Positions 1 through 10,700 of a stretch of 64,000 nt of DNA are shown here, in pieces. The first letter of the stretch is position 1; each line of letters starts with the position of its first letter. This stretch comes from Azospirillum sp. RU38E (GTDB lineage Bacteria > Pseudomonadota > Alphaproteobacteria > Azospirillales > Azospirillaceae), in NCBI RefSeq assembly GCF_900188385.1, contig NZ_FZOI01000016.1:62001-126000 (forward strand), written 5' to 3'. The notes beneath the pieces are model-generated. The model saw only the letters and a list, made by a program, of their open reading frames with translations. It was not told the origin of the DNA and did not search any database. The position numbers and the translations under genes are program-made.

Positions 1-676
1 CGCATTCCCCAGCCCGCAGGCTTTGACAGGCCAGATGGGCCGCCACCAGGGATGATGAACAGGCCGTATCCAGCGACAGGCTCGGCCCCTGCAACCCCAG
101 CACATAGGAGAGCCGCCCCGCCGCAAAGCAGAAGCCGGTGCCGGTACCGCGATAAGGATCGATCCGGTCTGTCCCCACGCCCTCGGCCTGCATCAGCCGG
201 GCATAATCATCCAGCCCGATGCCCACAAACACGCCGGTGCGGCTGCCGCGCAGGGTGGCGGGTGCGATGCCGGCATGTTCCAGAGCCGCCCAGCCGGTTT
301 CCAGCACCAGCCGCTGCTGCGGGTCCATACTGTCGGCTTCAGCATCGGGAATGTCGAACAGGCCGGCATCGAACCGGTCGACATCATCCAGGAACCCACC
401 GGCCCGCGTGTAGAGCCGGCCGGGGCGGCCCGGTTCCGGATCATAGAGCCGGTCCATGTCCCAGCGCCCGTCCGGCACCGGCCTGATACCGTCGCCGCCG
501 GCCGCCAGCAGGCGCCAATAGGCATCCGCCCCGTCAGCCCCGCCGGGAAAGCGGCAGCCGACGCCGATCACGGCGATGGGGGTGGCATCGGCGGCCGCGT
601 CCAACCGCGCCTGCAGCGCCTTGATCTCCGCTGCGGCACGGGCCAGCAGTGCGCGATGGGTGTTATCGGCCGTCAC
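1..676 (-). CDS. Type I modular polyketide synthase, N-terminal part (runs off the left edge)
   Basis: Starts with GTG at 676 inside a GTGA overlap with the stop of the upstream methyltransferase gene, so it is the last visible gene of the PKS operon. About 225 residues are present. Residues 1-30 are a charged, heptad-like helix (LLARAAAEIKALQARLDAA) typical of an N-terminal docking segment. A ketosynthase follows, with the entry motif VIGVGCRFPGG, MDPQQRLL, and the nucleophile in DTACSSSL (Cys206). The KS histidines, the AT and any processing domains lie outside the window. The KS would accept the chain from the ACP of an earlier module. PKS identity is certain; module composition is unknown. 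Confidence 0.93.
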   Translation of the reverse strand, partial: MTADNTHRALLARAAAEIKALQARLDAAADATPIAVIGVGCRFPGGADGADAYWRLLAAGGDGIRPVPDGRWDMDRLYDPEPGRPGRLYTRAGGFLDDVDRFDAGLFDIPDAEADSMDPQQRLVLETGWAALEHAGIAPATLRGSRTGVFVGIGLDDYARLMQAEGVGTDRIDPYRGTGTGFCFAAGRLSYVLGLQGPSLSLDTACSSSLVAAHLACQSLRAGEC

Positions 677-1602
677 GTCCCCGGAACCTCCGCCACCGCC
701 AGAATGTAATCCAGCGGCCCATGTTCACAGGCGCGTTCGGTACCGGGCCAGGTGAGATCGCTGCCGATGGCACCCAGCATCTGGGTCAGCGCCAACACAT
801 AGTGCAGCCGGTCGCGGCTGAACAGCATGGAGGGCGAGACCTGGGCCAGCGGCGTCCAGGGGCTGATCTCCTTGGCGTCCAGCCGCTTGCGCAGGTGGCG
901 GGCCATGGGGGCATAAACATGCTCGCGGATGGAAACCACCTGGACATTGGTGAAGCCCGCCGCCACCAGCTGGTCGCGATAGACCGACCGGTCCACGACA
1001 TTGGCAGCCGGCATCATCGCCTTGTTGGGGAAGCGGCGCATGGCGTCCACCACCCAGCCAAACTTGCCCGCTAGGGCGCGCGGCATGGGGAGGATATCGC
1101 AGGCGGCGAAACGCCCGCCCGGCTTCAGCACGCGATAGGCCTCGGCGAAGAAATCGGCCCGCGTATCGAAATGATGCCCGCTCTCCACCGCCACCACCTT
1201 GTCGAAGCTGCTGTCGGGCAGGTCCAGATCGGTAGCGGACATGCGGTGCAGGGTGACGCGGTCGGCGATCTCCGCCTTTTGCAGCAGGTTATGCGCCCCC
1301 TGGATCTGGGCCAGCGACAGGGTGATGCCGGTGACATGGGCGGCGTCGAAATCCTGAACCCAGTGCAGGATCTGGTCGCCATGGCCGCAGCCGGCATCCA
1401 GCACCTTGTCACCCTTGCCCAGGCCCGCCGCCTGTCCCACCAGCCGCACCAGGGCACGGCAGGCCTCGTCCTGGCTTTGCGGATCATCCTTCCAATAGCC
1501 CTGGTTGAAGAAGCCGCTCTTCTCCGTCAGGAAGCCGTTGGCATTGTCGTAAAAGGCGGCCACGTTGCGTTCCGTGCCGCCGCCGATCCCAAGCTCGCTC
1601 AT
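673..1602 (-). CDS. SAM-dependent class I methyltransferase, PKS tailoring
   Basis: 309 residues. Motif I is clear (VLDAGCGHGDQ), followed by an acidic post-I region and the FDKVVAVESGHHF segment, which matches the small-molecule methyltransferases related to sugar O-methyltransferases and sarcosine/tocopherol-type enzymes. It is cytosolic with no signal peptide. The start ATG overlaps the stop of the carbamoyltransferase gene (ATGA) and its own stop overlaps the GTG of the next PKS, so it is translationally coupled between tailoring and assembly-line genes. The likely role is O- or C-methylation of the polyketide or an attached group. The substrate cannot be read from sequence. Confidence 0.85.
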   Translation of the reverse strand: MSELGIGGGTERNVAAFYDNANGFLTEKSGFFNQGYWKDDPQSQDEACRALVRLVGQAAGLGKGDKVLDAGCGHGDQILHWVQDFDAAHVTGITLSLAQIQGAHNLLQKAEIADRVTLHRMSATDLDLPDSSFDKVVAVESGHHFDTRADFFAEAYRVLKPGGRFAACDILPMPRALAGKFGWVVDAMRRFPNKAMMPAANVVDRSVYRDQLVAAGFTNVQVVSIREHVYAPMARHLRKRLDAKEISPWTPLAQVSPSMLFSRDRLHYVLALTQMLGAIGSDLTWPGTERACEHGPLDYILAVAEVPGT

Positions 1603-3401
1603 GCTCCGGCCCCCTGCTTCTCGATGAGGTAATCGTTGATCACCAGGGCATCCAGGCCGCTGGTGGCGAAGACGGCGATGGCATCCTCCACCGAATGCAC
1701 GATGGGCTTGCCCATGACATTGAAGCTGGTGTTCAGCAACATCGGCACACCCGTCAGTTCGTGAAAGGCACTGATCAGCGCGTGGTAGCGGGGGTTGATC
1801 TCTTCCGTCACCGATTGCAGACGACCGGTGAAATCCTCATGCACCACGGCGGGCACCCGTTCCCGCACCTCCGGCCGGAAGACCAGCGTGCGCTCCATAT
1901 AAGGGCTGGACTGGTAATCCTCGAACCAATCGGGCCCATGCTCATGCAGGACAGAGGGGGCGAAGGGGCGGAATTCCTCACGGAATTTCACCCGGTCGTT
2001 GATGCGGTCCTTCATGCCGGGGTTGCGCGGGTCGGCCAGGATGGAACGGTTGCCCAGGGCGCGGGGGCCGAACTCCGCCCGATCCTGGAACCAGCCGATG
2101 ATGCGCCCGTCGGCCAGCAATTGCGACGCCTTGGTCACAACCTGTCCGTCCGGCAGATGCTGCAGGCTGGTAAAGCCGCCAAACCGCACCATGCGTTCCA
2201 GCGCCGATGGCGCCGCCGCGCTGCCCAGATAGGGCGACAAGGTGCGGCCCGCGCCGGCGCGCGCCCGGCCCGGATGATCCTCCGCCCAGGCCAGCAGCGC
2301 CGCCCCCAGCGCATTGCCATCATCGCCCGGTGCCATGGGCACATGCAGGGCCTTGAAGGGTGTGCTGGACAGGATGCGCCCGGAATAGGATGAATTCAGC
2401 GCGCAGCCGCCGCCGAAGGCCAGGTTATCGCTGGGATGGACGGCATAGAGGGCGGCCAGCAGCTCACCCGCCACCTCAGCAAAGATCTCCTGCCCCGTGC
2501 GGCCCAGATCGGCGCGGCGGCGCTGATAGACGGATGGATCGGGGTCGGCCTTGGCCGCCGCCATCAGGGCCTGTACCTCTTTCAGCCGCCGACCCGTATC
2601 GCGGCCCTGCGGGTTATGCAGGGCCAGACCGTCGGCCTGCACCAGCGGGCGCAGCAATTCATAAAATTCCGCATCCAGGCGGCCATAGGGCGCCAGCCCC
2701 ATGACCTTCCATTCCTCCCCCTGCACCGTGTCGAAGCCGCACAGCGCGCAGACCTTGGAATAGAACATGCCCAGGCTGCCGGAATTCTGGGCCAGGGCCT
2801 TGGGCTTGGCCGCCAGGGATTTGAAGGCCCCGTCGCGCCAGCTGTAGAAATTGGTGGAACTCCATTCCCCGTACCCGTCGATGACGGCGCAGGCCGCCTC
2901 CTCAAACGGGCTGGTATAGCAGGCGGTGGCGGCATGGGTCAGGTGATGGTCGTAGCGGCGGATGCCCGCCACCTGGAACCCCTGGTCACGCAGCGCCCCC
3001 AGATTATGGCCGGCCAGGCTCAACGTGCTCAACATACCCTGGCGCAGATGGTCGAAGCGCGGCCAGGGCCATACCAGATGGTCGCTGCGCGCCATGAAGA
3101 AATCATTCACCGGCCGCAGCAGCCCGCCGATGCCCGGCACATCCACCAGCGACGAGGTCCACAGCGATTTCAAGACCTTCTTGCTCCAACTGACGGCCAC
3201 CACCACATCGGCATCCTTGCCGCAATAGTGGCGGATCAGCTTGGGTGCCCGCAGGATATGGTCGGGCACGGCATTGAAGGCGCGCTTGTCCTGGAGATAG
3301 CGTTCCTGCGCCTCCGCGAACAGAATCTCCCCGTCCGGGGCGACGATGGCCATGGCGGGATCGTGGAACGATGCGGCCAGACCGACATAATAAGTCGCCA
3401 T
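1599..3401 (-). CDS. Carbamoyltransferase of the NodU/TobZ/CmcH family
   Basis: 600 residues, the normal family length. The N-terminal Kae1-like domain shows the metal-ligand motif HHLTHAAT and an early GLAASFHDPAMA segment. The C-terminal part carries FGPRALGNRSILADPR and LLNTSFNVMGKPIVHS, both typical of NodU/TobZ enzymes. These proteins make carbamoyl-adenylate from carbamoyl phosphate and ATP and transfer the carbamoyl group to a hydroxyl. The start codon shares one base with the stop of the preceding PKS (TGATG) and its end overlaps the methyltransferase start. It predicts an O-carbamoyl group on the final polyketide. The exact hydroxyl is not predictable. Confidence 0.92.
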   Translation of the reverse strand: MATYYVGLAASFHDPAMAIVAPDGEILFAEAQERYLQDKRAFNAVPDHILRAPKLIRHYCGKDADVVVAVSWSKKVLKSLWTSSLVDVPGIGGLLRPVNDFFMARSDHLVWPWPRFDHLRQGMLSTLSLAGHNLGALRDQGFQVAGIRRYDHHLTHAATACYTSPFEEAACAVIDGYGEWSSTNFYSWRDGAFKSLAAKPKALAQNSGSLGMFYSKVCALCGFDTVQGEEWKVMGLAPYGRLDAEFYELLRPLVQADGLALHNPQGRDTGRRLKEVQALMAAAKADPDPSVYQRRRADLGRTGQEIFAEVAGELLAALYAVHPSDNLAFGGGCALNSSYSGRILSSTPFKALHVPMAPGDDGNALGAALLAWAEDHPGRARAGAGRTLSPYLGSAAAPSALERMVRFGGFTSLQHLPDGQVVTKASQLLADGRIIGWFQDRAEFGPRALGNRSILADPRNPGMKDRINDRVKFREEFRPFAPSVLHEHGPDWFEDYQSSPYMERTLVFRPEVRERVPAVVHEDFTGRLQSVTEEINPRYHALISAFHELTGVPMLLNTSFNVMGKPIVHSVEDAIAVFATSGLDALVINDYLIEKQGAGA

Positions 3402-6400
3402 CAGCCCCTTCCCCTTTCTACGGTTTGCGGGCCCGCTGCGGCATCCAGTGCTGCCAGCAGGTCGGACAAGGTTTCAGACGGCGGTGCGGGTGCGACCGCA
3501 GGTGTGGCGGGTGGGACTGTGCCCGGTATCCGCGACAGAAGATGGTCGGCCAGCGCCGTGACGGTGGCATGTTCAAACACCGCAGTCGGCCCCACGATGC
3601 CACCCAGCGCCTGTTTCAGCCGGGCCAGCAGCGCCATGGCCATCAGGCTGTCCATCCCCTGGTCGAAGAAGCCGCGATTGGGGTCAGGCTCCCCGCCGCC
3701 CATCACCGCCGCCAATGCTTCACCCACCAGCCGCCGCAGCCGTCCACGCCTTGCCAGCGGCGGCAGGGCCGACAGGGCGGCCAATGTATCGGGCACGGCT
3801 GCATCGGGCACAGGCGGGACCTTGGGCGTCGCCTGCGTCGACGCGGCCAGCGGTCCCGCCCCCGCCGGCAGTGCCGCCAGGAAGGACGGCCAGTCCAGGC
3901 GCAGTGCGGCCGTCACCGGTGCCGTGGCCCCCGCCAGCACCGGCCCCAGCATGGACAGCGCCTGGGCGTTCGACAGCGCCCCGATGCCCTTCGCCCGCCG
4001 GCCGGCTGCCGCATCGGCACCCAGGTTTGCGGCCATGCCCACCTGCTGCCAGGGGCCCCAGGCGATGCTGGCCGCCACCTGCCCCCGGGCCCGCCGACGC
4101 CGGGCCAGCGTGTCCAGGAAGCCGTTGGCGGCACCATAGCCCGCCTGGCCCAGCGCCCCGAACAGCCCGGCCATTGATGACATGAATAACAGGAAATCCA
4201 GCCTGTGCCCTTCCGTCAGCCGGTCAAGCAGTTCCGCACCGGCGGCCTTGGCCGCGAAGATGTCGGACAGGGCCTCCCGGTCCTGACCGCGCAGCAGGCT
4301 GTCGCGCAGCACGCCCGCCGCGTGCACCACACCGCGCAAGGCCGGCCATTCATTACCAAAACCGTTCAGCAGCCGGGCAACATCGGTCCCATTCCCCATA
4401 TCGACGGCCGCGACATCGACCGCCACGCCCCGTTGCCGCAGGCTGTCCAGCACGCCCAACGCGTCCGCCGACGGTGCCCGGCGGCCCACCAGCACCAGAT
4501 GGCGGGCACCCGAATCGGCCAGCCAGCCGGCACAGGCCAGCCCAATCCCGCCCAACCCGCCCGTCACCAGATATGACGCATCCGGATCGATGGCGGGCAT
4601 CGCCGACACCGCTTCCTGCTGGCGCAGCACCGGGGCCAGCCGGCGGTCCGCCTCCAGCACGATGCGGGTGCCAGCCCGCCCCAATTCATCCATGATCCGG
4701 TCCAGGGCGACGTCCTCGCCAGCCCCGATCACCCCGGCGATGCGACCCGGCAGTTCCCAGCCGATGCCTTCAACCAGCGCCCACAGCGCGCCGGCCACAG
4801 GATCGACCCGCGGATCGCCGGTGACCAGCCAGAAGGGGCCATCGGCCGCCCGCACGACCCGTAGGCAGTGATCGCAGGCATCAACCGCCGCGATGGCATC
4901 ATCGCCTGCCCCCTGCAACACCAGCAATGGCCTGTCGCCGCCCGTGCCCAGGCGGGAAGCCAAGGCATCATGCAGCGGGCCCGACCCCAGCACCGCCCAT
5001 GCGCCGGGCACCGCAGCCACAGCCGCCGGCGCATCGGTGAATTCCACTTCATACAGCGCCGCTTCCCCCGGTTCCGCCGTCACCGGCGCAGGGGCCAGCA
5101 CCGGTTCCGGCAGCCAGCAGACACGGCGCTGCCAGGGGTAAGGCGGCAGCGGCGTCACCCGCCCAGCCGAAATACCCAGCGCATCCCAATCCGGCGCGAA
5201 GCCGCGCACGAACAGGTTGCCAACGCTGCGCAGCAAGCTCAGCCGGTCGTCGGTGGTGCGGCGCAGGGTTGGCACCAGGGTCAGGTCCGTCACCTCCCCG
5301 CCCTGTACCGCCCACAATTTGGCGATATTCGACAGCAATGCCGGATGCGGCCCGACCTCAACGAAGCGGCGATGGCCGGCTGTCAGCAGGTGCGCTATCG
5401 CGGGGGCGAAAGCCACGGGTTCACGCGCATTGCGGCCCCAATAGGCACCATCCAGGCGCGGGGCCGGCCCACCGGTGACGGTGGAGATCATTGGCAATGC
5501 GGGTGCCGCCGGCACCAACCCAGCCAAGGATGATGCCAGCGCGTCAGCCGCCCCCGCCACCTGCCGCCCATGGAAGGCATAAGCACCCGGCAGTGACCGC
5601 GACGGCACGTTCAGACGGGTGATTGCCGCTTCCAACCCCGCCGGCGTGCCCGACAGCACCAAGGATGCCGGCCCGTTGACGGCGGCGATATCGACATCCA
5701 GCCCCGCCAGGGCCGGTGCCACGGCATCGGGTGCCAGATCGACCGCCGCCATGCAGCCCTGGCCCGCCAGCCCGGCCATCAGCCGACCGCGCGCCGCAGC
5801 GATGGTGATCCCCTGCTCCACGCTCAGGGCACCGGCGACGATGGCGGCCGCAATCTCCCCTACGCTATGGCCGATGACGGCGGCTGGCTTCAGCCCCAGG
5901 CTGGCCAGCAGCCGGGCCAGCGCCACCTGCACCGCGACCAGTACCGGCTGTGCCAACTCCGTCGGTGTCAGGTCGCGCCCCGCTTCCAACGCCTCGATCA
6001 GCGACCAGCCCTCAGCCCGGCGCAGGGCCAGATCGCAGGGTTCCAAGCCCGCACGGAAGGCAGGCAGCCCCAGCAGCCCCCGGCCCATTCCCGCCCATTG
6101 CCCACCCTGACCGGTAAAGACGAAAACCGGGCCAGCTGCATCCTGCATGGCCGTACCGGCGGCGATGTCGGGACCGGCGGCCCCGCCCGCCGCCGCGCGC
6201 AACCGCTCAACCAGTTCGTCTGCACCATCACCCGTCACCGCCAGCCGGTGCGCCAGGAGGCTGGACCGGCGCGCCAGGGTGGCCTGCAATCCCGCCAGAT
6301 CCGTCCCCGCCGCCAGCATGTCCGCCGCCTGAAGCGCCCGGGCGGACAGGGCCACCGGGTCGGCAGCCGTCACAATCAGCAGTGCAGCACCGGCAACGGG

Positions 6401-7768
6401 GGCCGACACCGACCGGGCCAGCGCCGGCGGCGTTTCCTCCAGCACCAGATGCACATTGGTGCCGCCGAAGCCGAAGGCGCTGACGCCGGCGAAGCGGCGC
6501 GATCCGTCGGCATGGGCCGGCCAGGGTTCCACCGATACCGGCACATGCAGGTCAAAGCCGGGGCCGAAATTGGGGTTGGGCCGGGTGAAATGCACTTGGG
6601 CCGGGATCGTCCCGTGCTTCAGGCACAGCACGGCCTTGATCAGCCCGGCCATGCCGGCCGCCCCCTCCAAATGACCGATATTGGCCTTTACCGCCCCGAT
6701 GCGCAGCGGTCTGGCCCGCTCCGGGACGTTGTACACGGCGGACAGGGCCTGCACCTCAATCGGGTCGCCCAGGGTGGTGCCGGTTCCGTGCGTTTCCACG
6801 AAATCCACGGCGTGGGGGGCGATGCCGGCATTGTCCAGCGCCGCGCGGATCACCCGTTCCTGGGCCAGCGGGTTGGGGGCCGTCAGGCCGTTGCTGCGGC
6901 CATCCTGGTTGATGGCACTGCCGCGCAGAACCGCATGGATGCGATCACCGGCCGCCATGGCATCAGCCAACCGCCGCACCACCACGACACCCGCCCCCTC
7001 CCCGCGGGTGAAGCCATCGGCGGCGGCATCGAAGCTCTTGCAGCGGCCATCAGGCGCCAGCATGCCGGCCAGCCCCAGGGACAGGCCGATCTCCGGCGAC
7101 AGGATGGCATTGACCCCGCCGACAATGGCCATGTCGCTCTCGCCCGTGCGCAGGCTCTGACAGGCCATGTGGAAGGCGGTCAGTGCCGACGAACAGGCGG
7201 TGTCCACGGCCAGACTGGGACCGTTCAGGTCCAGCAGGTAGGAGAGGCGATTGGCCAGAATGGCATCGGCGATGCCCGACACGGCATAGGGATCGGGCAC
7301 CCGCCCCGGGGCCAGCGACCGGCGGACATAGTCACTGATGCAGGCGCCCACGAACACGCCGGTACGGCTGCCAGCCAGGGCGGCGCGCGTCAGGCCGGCA
7401 TCGTCCAGCGCCGCCATCGTCCCTTCCAGCAACAAGCGCTGCTGCGGGTCGATCCAGGCTGCCTCATGCGCCGACAGGCCGAAATAGCCGATATCCAGCC
7501 CGTCCAGCCCCCCGACATAACCGCCCAACGGTCGCTCCCCTTCCGCGAACCAGCGGTTGGCCGGGGCGGGGCCGATGGCATCAACCTTGTCCAGCAGCAA
7601 ACGCCAGAACGCTTCTGCCCCATCCACCCCGCCGGGAAAGCGGCAGCCCATGCCGATAATGGCCAGCGGCTCGCCCATCAGCAGGGCTTGGACCTGGGGG
7701 TCTTGGCGTACCCGCCGCGCCTGCAGGGCACGCTTTTCGGCGGTGATCATGGCGGGAAGGTCGGTCAT
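3401..7768 (-). CDS. Type I PKS module KS-AT-KR-ACP (third PKS of the operon)
   Basis: 1455 residues. Order: KS about 33-455 with DTACSSAL (Cys192), ETHGTGT and NIGHLEGAAG; AT about 548-830 with GHSVGE (Ser635) and RGRLM carrying the carboxylate-binding Arg; a KR structural half, then the catalytic KR with TGGLGGIG and Tyr1211 in AGYGAAN; ACP with GMDSL (Ser1374). No DH or ER is present, so the unit added should keep a beta-hydroxyl. The AT specificity motif reads YAFH, between the HAFH (malonyl) and YASH (methylmalonyl) signatures, so the extender is uncertain. The KR has LRD where B-type KRs have LDD. The C-terminal tail after the ACP may dock to the next PKS. Confidence 0.96.
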   Translation of the reverse strand: MTDLPAMITAEKRALQARRVRQDPQVQALLMGEPLAIIGMGCRFPGGVDGAEAFWRLLLDKVDAIGPAPANRWFAEGERPLGGYVGGLDGLDIGYFGLSAHEAAWIDPQQRLLLEGTMAALDDAGLTRAALAGSRTGVFVGACISDYVRRSLAPGRVPDPYAVSGIADAILANRLSYLLDLNGPSLAVDTACSSALTAFHMACQSLRTGESDMAIVGGVNAILSPEIGLSLGLAGMLAPDGRCKSFDAAADGFTRGEGAGVVVVRRLADAMAAGDRIHAVLRGSAINQDGRSNGLTAPNPLAQERVIRAALDNAGIAPHAVDFVETHGTGTTLGDPIEVQALSAVYNVPERARPLRIGAVKANIGHLEGAAGMAGLIKAVLCLKHGTIPAQVHFTRPNPNFGPGFDLHVPVSVEPWPAHADGSRRFAGVSAFGFGGTNVHLVLEETPPALARSVSAPVAGAALLIVTAADPVALSARALQAADMLAAGTDLAGLQATLARRSSLLAHRLAVTGDGADELVERLRAAAGGAAGPDIAAGTAMQDAAGPVFVFTGQGGQWAGMGRGLLGLPAFRAGLEPCDLALRRAEGWSLIEALEAGRDLTPTELAQPVLVAVQVALARLLASLGLKPAAVIGHSVGEIAAAIVAGALSVEQGITIAAARGRLMAGLAGQGCMAAVDLAPDAVAPALAGLDVDIAAVNGPASLVLSGTPAGLEAAITRLNVPSRSLPGAYAFHGRQVAGAADALASSLAGLVPAAPALPMISTVTGGPAPRLDGAYWGRNAREPVAFAPAIAHLLTAGHRRFVEVGPHPALLSNIAKLWAVQGGEVTDLTLVPTLRRTTDDRLSLLRSVGNLFVRGFAPDWDALGISAGRVTPLPPYPWQRRVCWLPEPVLAPAPVTAEPGEAALYEVEFTDAPAAVAAVPGAWAVLGSGPLHDALASRLGTGGDRPLLVLQGAGDDAIAAVDACDHCLRVVRAADGPFWLVTGDPRVDPVAGALWALVEGIGWELPGRIAGVIGAGEDVALDRIMDELGRAGTRIVLEADRRLAPVLRQQEAVSAMPAIDPDASYLVTGGLGGIGLACAGWLADSGARHLVLVGRRAPSADALGVLDSLRQRGVAVDVAAVDMGNGTDVARLLNGFGNEWPALRGVVHAAGVLRDSLLRGQDREALSDIFAAKAAGAELLDRLTEGHRLDFLLFMSSMAGLFGALGQAGYGAANGFLDTLARRRRARGQVAASIAWGPWQQVGMAANLGADAAAGRRAKGIGALSNAQALSMLGPVLAGATAPVTAALRLDWPSFLAALPAGAGPLAASTQATPKVPPVPDAAVPDTLAALSALPPLARRGRLRRLVGEALAAVMGGGEPDPNRGFFDQGMDSLMAMALLARLKQALGGIVGPTAVFEHATVTALADHLLSRIPGTVPPATPAVAPAPPSETLSDLLAALDAAAGPQTVERGRG

Positions 7769-10700
7769 GCCGCCCCCCCCTGGGTCAACAGCGCCAAGGC
7801 TTCCTCATCCGACAGCGCGTCGATATCGGCATCCAGCCGGGCAACCGGGACGGGCATGGCAACCGGCGCAGGTGTGCCGGCTGGCCGCAGCCTTTCCGCC
7901 AGATGCAATGCCATCAGGGCCGGGGTCGGGCAGGTCCAGGCCAGGGTGGCGGGCAGACGCAACCCCGTCAGCCGTTCCAGCCGGTTGCGCAGTTCCAAAG
8001 CCATCAAACTGTCCAGCCCCAGGCTGCGCAACGGTTCATCGGGCGGCACCTTGGCCGGATCGGTGCGCAGCACGGAAGCGACCTCCGCCGACAGCAGGGC
8101 CAATTGCCGGCCAGCGGTGGCATCGGCAAAAGCCTTTGCGAAATCCGACACGGCCTGCGACGGCACCCCGGCACCGGCCAGGAAGGGCCGCGCAGCCGAG
8201 CCCGGATAATGGTCGGCCCAGGCATCACGGTCCAGGCGCATCACCGCCCACACCCCGCCCGGCCCGGCGATCAACCGGGCCAGCGCTGCCAGACTGGCAT
8301 CGGGCGACAGGCCGGCCAGTCCGCGCGCACCCAGCCTTTCGCCCCGCCGCGCATCGACCGCCGCCAGCCCCACATCCGTCCATGGCCCCCAGGCCACGGC
8401 ATGGGCCGGCAGCCCTGCAGCCAGCCGCAGCCAGGCCAGGGCATCGACGGCGGTATTGGCGGCGGCATAATTGGCCTGGCCGGCCGTGCCCAGCCAGCCG
8501 GCGGCAGAGGAGAACAGCACGAACAGGCCCAGATCGTCGGCCAGGGTCAGGCGGTGCAGGTTCCAGGCCCCGGCCAGCTTCGCCCCCAGCACCGTCGCCA
8601 TCCGTTCCGGCGTCAGATTGTCGATGACGGCATCATCCAGCGTGGCGGCGGCATGGAAGATGCCGCGCAGCGGGACCGATTGGCGCACATCGTCCAGCAC
8701 CCGGCCCAGTGCATCCGCATCGCCCACATCCACAGCGAAGGTCCGCACCGCTATACCGGCAGCGGCCAGCCGGGCCAGCACGGCCTCCGCCGCCGGCCCC
8801 GGCACCCGCCGGCCCAGCAACACCAGATGCCGCGCCCCCCAGGCGGCGAGTTGTTCGGCCAATCGCAGGCCGATCCCGCCCAGCCCGCCCGTGACCAGAT
8901 AGGCCCCCTGCGGGTCCAGTCGCGGCACCCCGTGCGGAACAAGCGCATCGCACCGGACCAGCCGGGCCGCCAGACGCCGCCCACCGCGCAGCGCCACCTG
9001 ATCCTCATCCCCGCCGGCCAGCAGGTGCCGGGCCAGCCAATCGGCCTCGGCCACCCCCGGCTGGGCCGGCAGATCAACCAGACGCAGGGGCACGCCCGCC
9101 TGCTCCGTCGCCGCCACGCGCAGGAAGCCACGCATCGCCCCCTGGCCGACCGCAGGGCCGGATGGCAGCGGCAGGGTTCCCGTCTCCACCGCCTCCGCCC
9201 CGCGCGTTACCAGCCAGAGCGGCGGCAGATCCCCATCGGGACACAGCATGGCAAGGTGACGTACCAGCCGCAGGACGGCAACGGCCTGCCATTCCTGCGC
9301 TGCCACGGGATCGCCGTCACCCCTGTCCAAGGGCGCGCGACCAGCCAACCAGACGATGCCGACGCAACCCGCCAGATCGTCCGCCGTTACCGCATCCCCG
9401 ATCTTTTCCGGGGCGGACACCCCCATCACCATCGGCGCAGGCCCAGCCGCAGACAAGGCATTGGCCAGCGCCGCGCCTAGGCCATCGTCAGCCGCCGGGC
9501 CGCCATCAATCAGCAGCCAGCGGCCCATCGCGGCCAGCGGCCCGTCGGGCAGCGGTTGCCAATCAATGGCGTGGAATTCTGCCTCCGCCATATCCGCCAC
9601 CATGCCGGCCACGGGCAGGACGGGGCGAACATGGTCAGTACGGGCCCAACCGATGGTGGGGAAGCGCAAAGCCGGACGCCGGGCATAAAGTGCGGCTGCG
9701 TCCACCACACCGCCGCCGGCATGGATGGCACCCAGCGCGTCCAGCAGGGCAGCGGCCTCCCCCTCCTCCCGGCGCAGCGTTTCCACCACATGGCCCGCAC
9801 CATCCAGGCAGTCGCGCAGAGACGGTGCCAGCACAGGATGGGCATTGACCTCCACAAAGGTGCCGAAGCCATCCGCGCGCAAGCGCTGCACAATATCGGC
9901 AAAGCGCACGGGCAGGCGCAGGTTGCGGCCCCAATAGGCCGCATCCAGCGCCGTCCCCGGCAGGGGACCGCCCGTAACCGTGGAATAGAACGTAACATCC
10001 CCGGCCGCACGCGGGACGATGCCGGCCAGTTCACGCGCCAGATCGGGCAGCAGCGGATCGACCTGCGGGCTATGGCTGGCCACATCCACCTTCACCGGGC
10101 GGCAGAAGGTGCCCCGCAGCTCCAGCGTCTGCCGCAGGGCATCCACCGCATCCGGATCGCCGGAGAAGACCAGGGTACGCGGGCCGTTGATGGCAGCCAC
10201 GGACAGACGGTCGCGCCAAGGGACTAGCAAAGCCCCCCCCTCTGCCGCATCCAGTTCGGCCAGCAGCATGGCCCCCTGACCGGCGATGGATCGCAGCAAC
10301 CGGCTGCGCCGCGCGATGATGCGGGCGGCATCGGTGGGCGACAGGATGCCGGCCACACAGGCCGCCGCCACCTCCCCCATGCTGTGGCCCGCCACGGCGT
10401 CGATGCGCACCCCATGCGCCCGCAGCCAGCCGGCCAGCGCCACCTGCACGGCGAAGATCAGCGGCTGGATGACATCGATGCGGTCAAACCGGTCGGCGGA
10501 CAGCAGTTCATCCACCAGCGGCCGTTCCGTAAAGGGTTCGGCAGCCTTACTGATGGCCTGGAACGCATCGCGGAACAGCGGATCATTGACATAGAGCGAC
10601 CGGCCCATGCCTGGCCATTGCCCGCCCTGGCCGGGGAAGATCAACACAGTGCGGGCAGGCCCCGTCTGGGTTCCTGCCGGCCGGGCCGCCAGCTTTGTGG

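Noticed and set aside
2436-4139. Long plus-strand open frames across the PKS region, for example 567 residues
   Set aside because: They are shadows of the minus-strand PKS and carbamoyltransferase genes: Gln, Arg and His-rich, with no domain motifs, caused by high GC.
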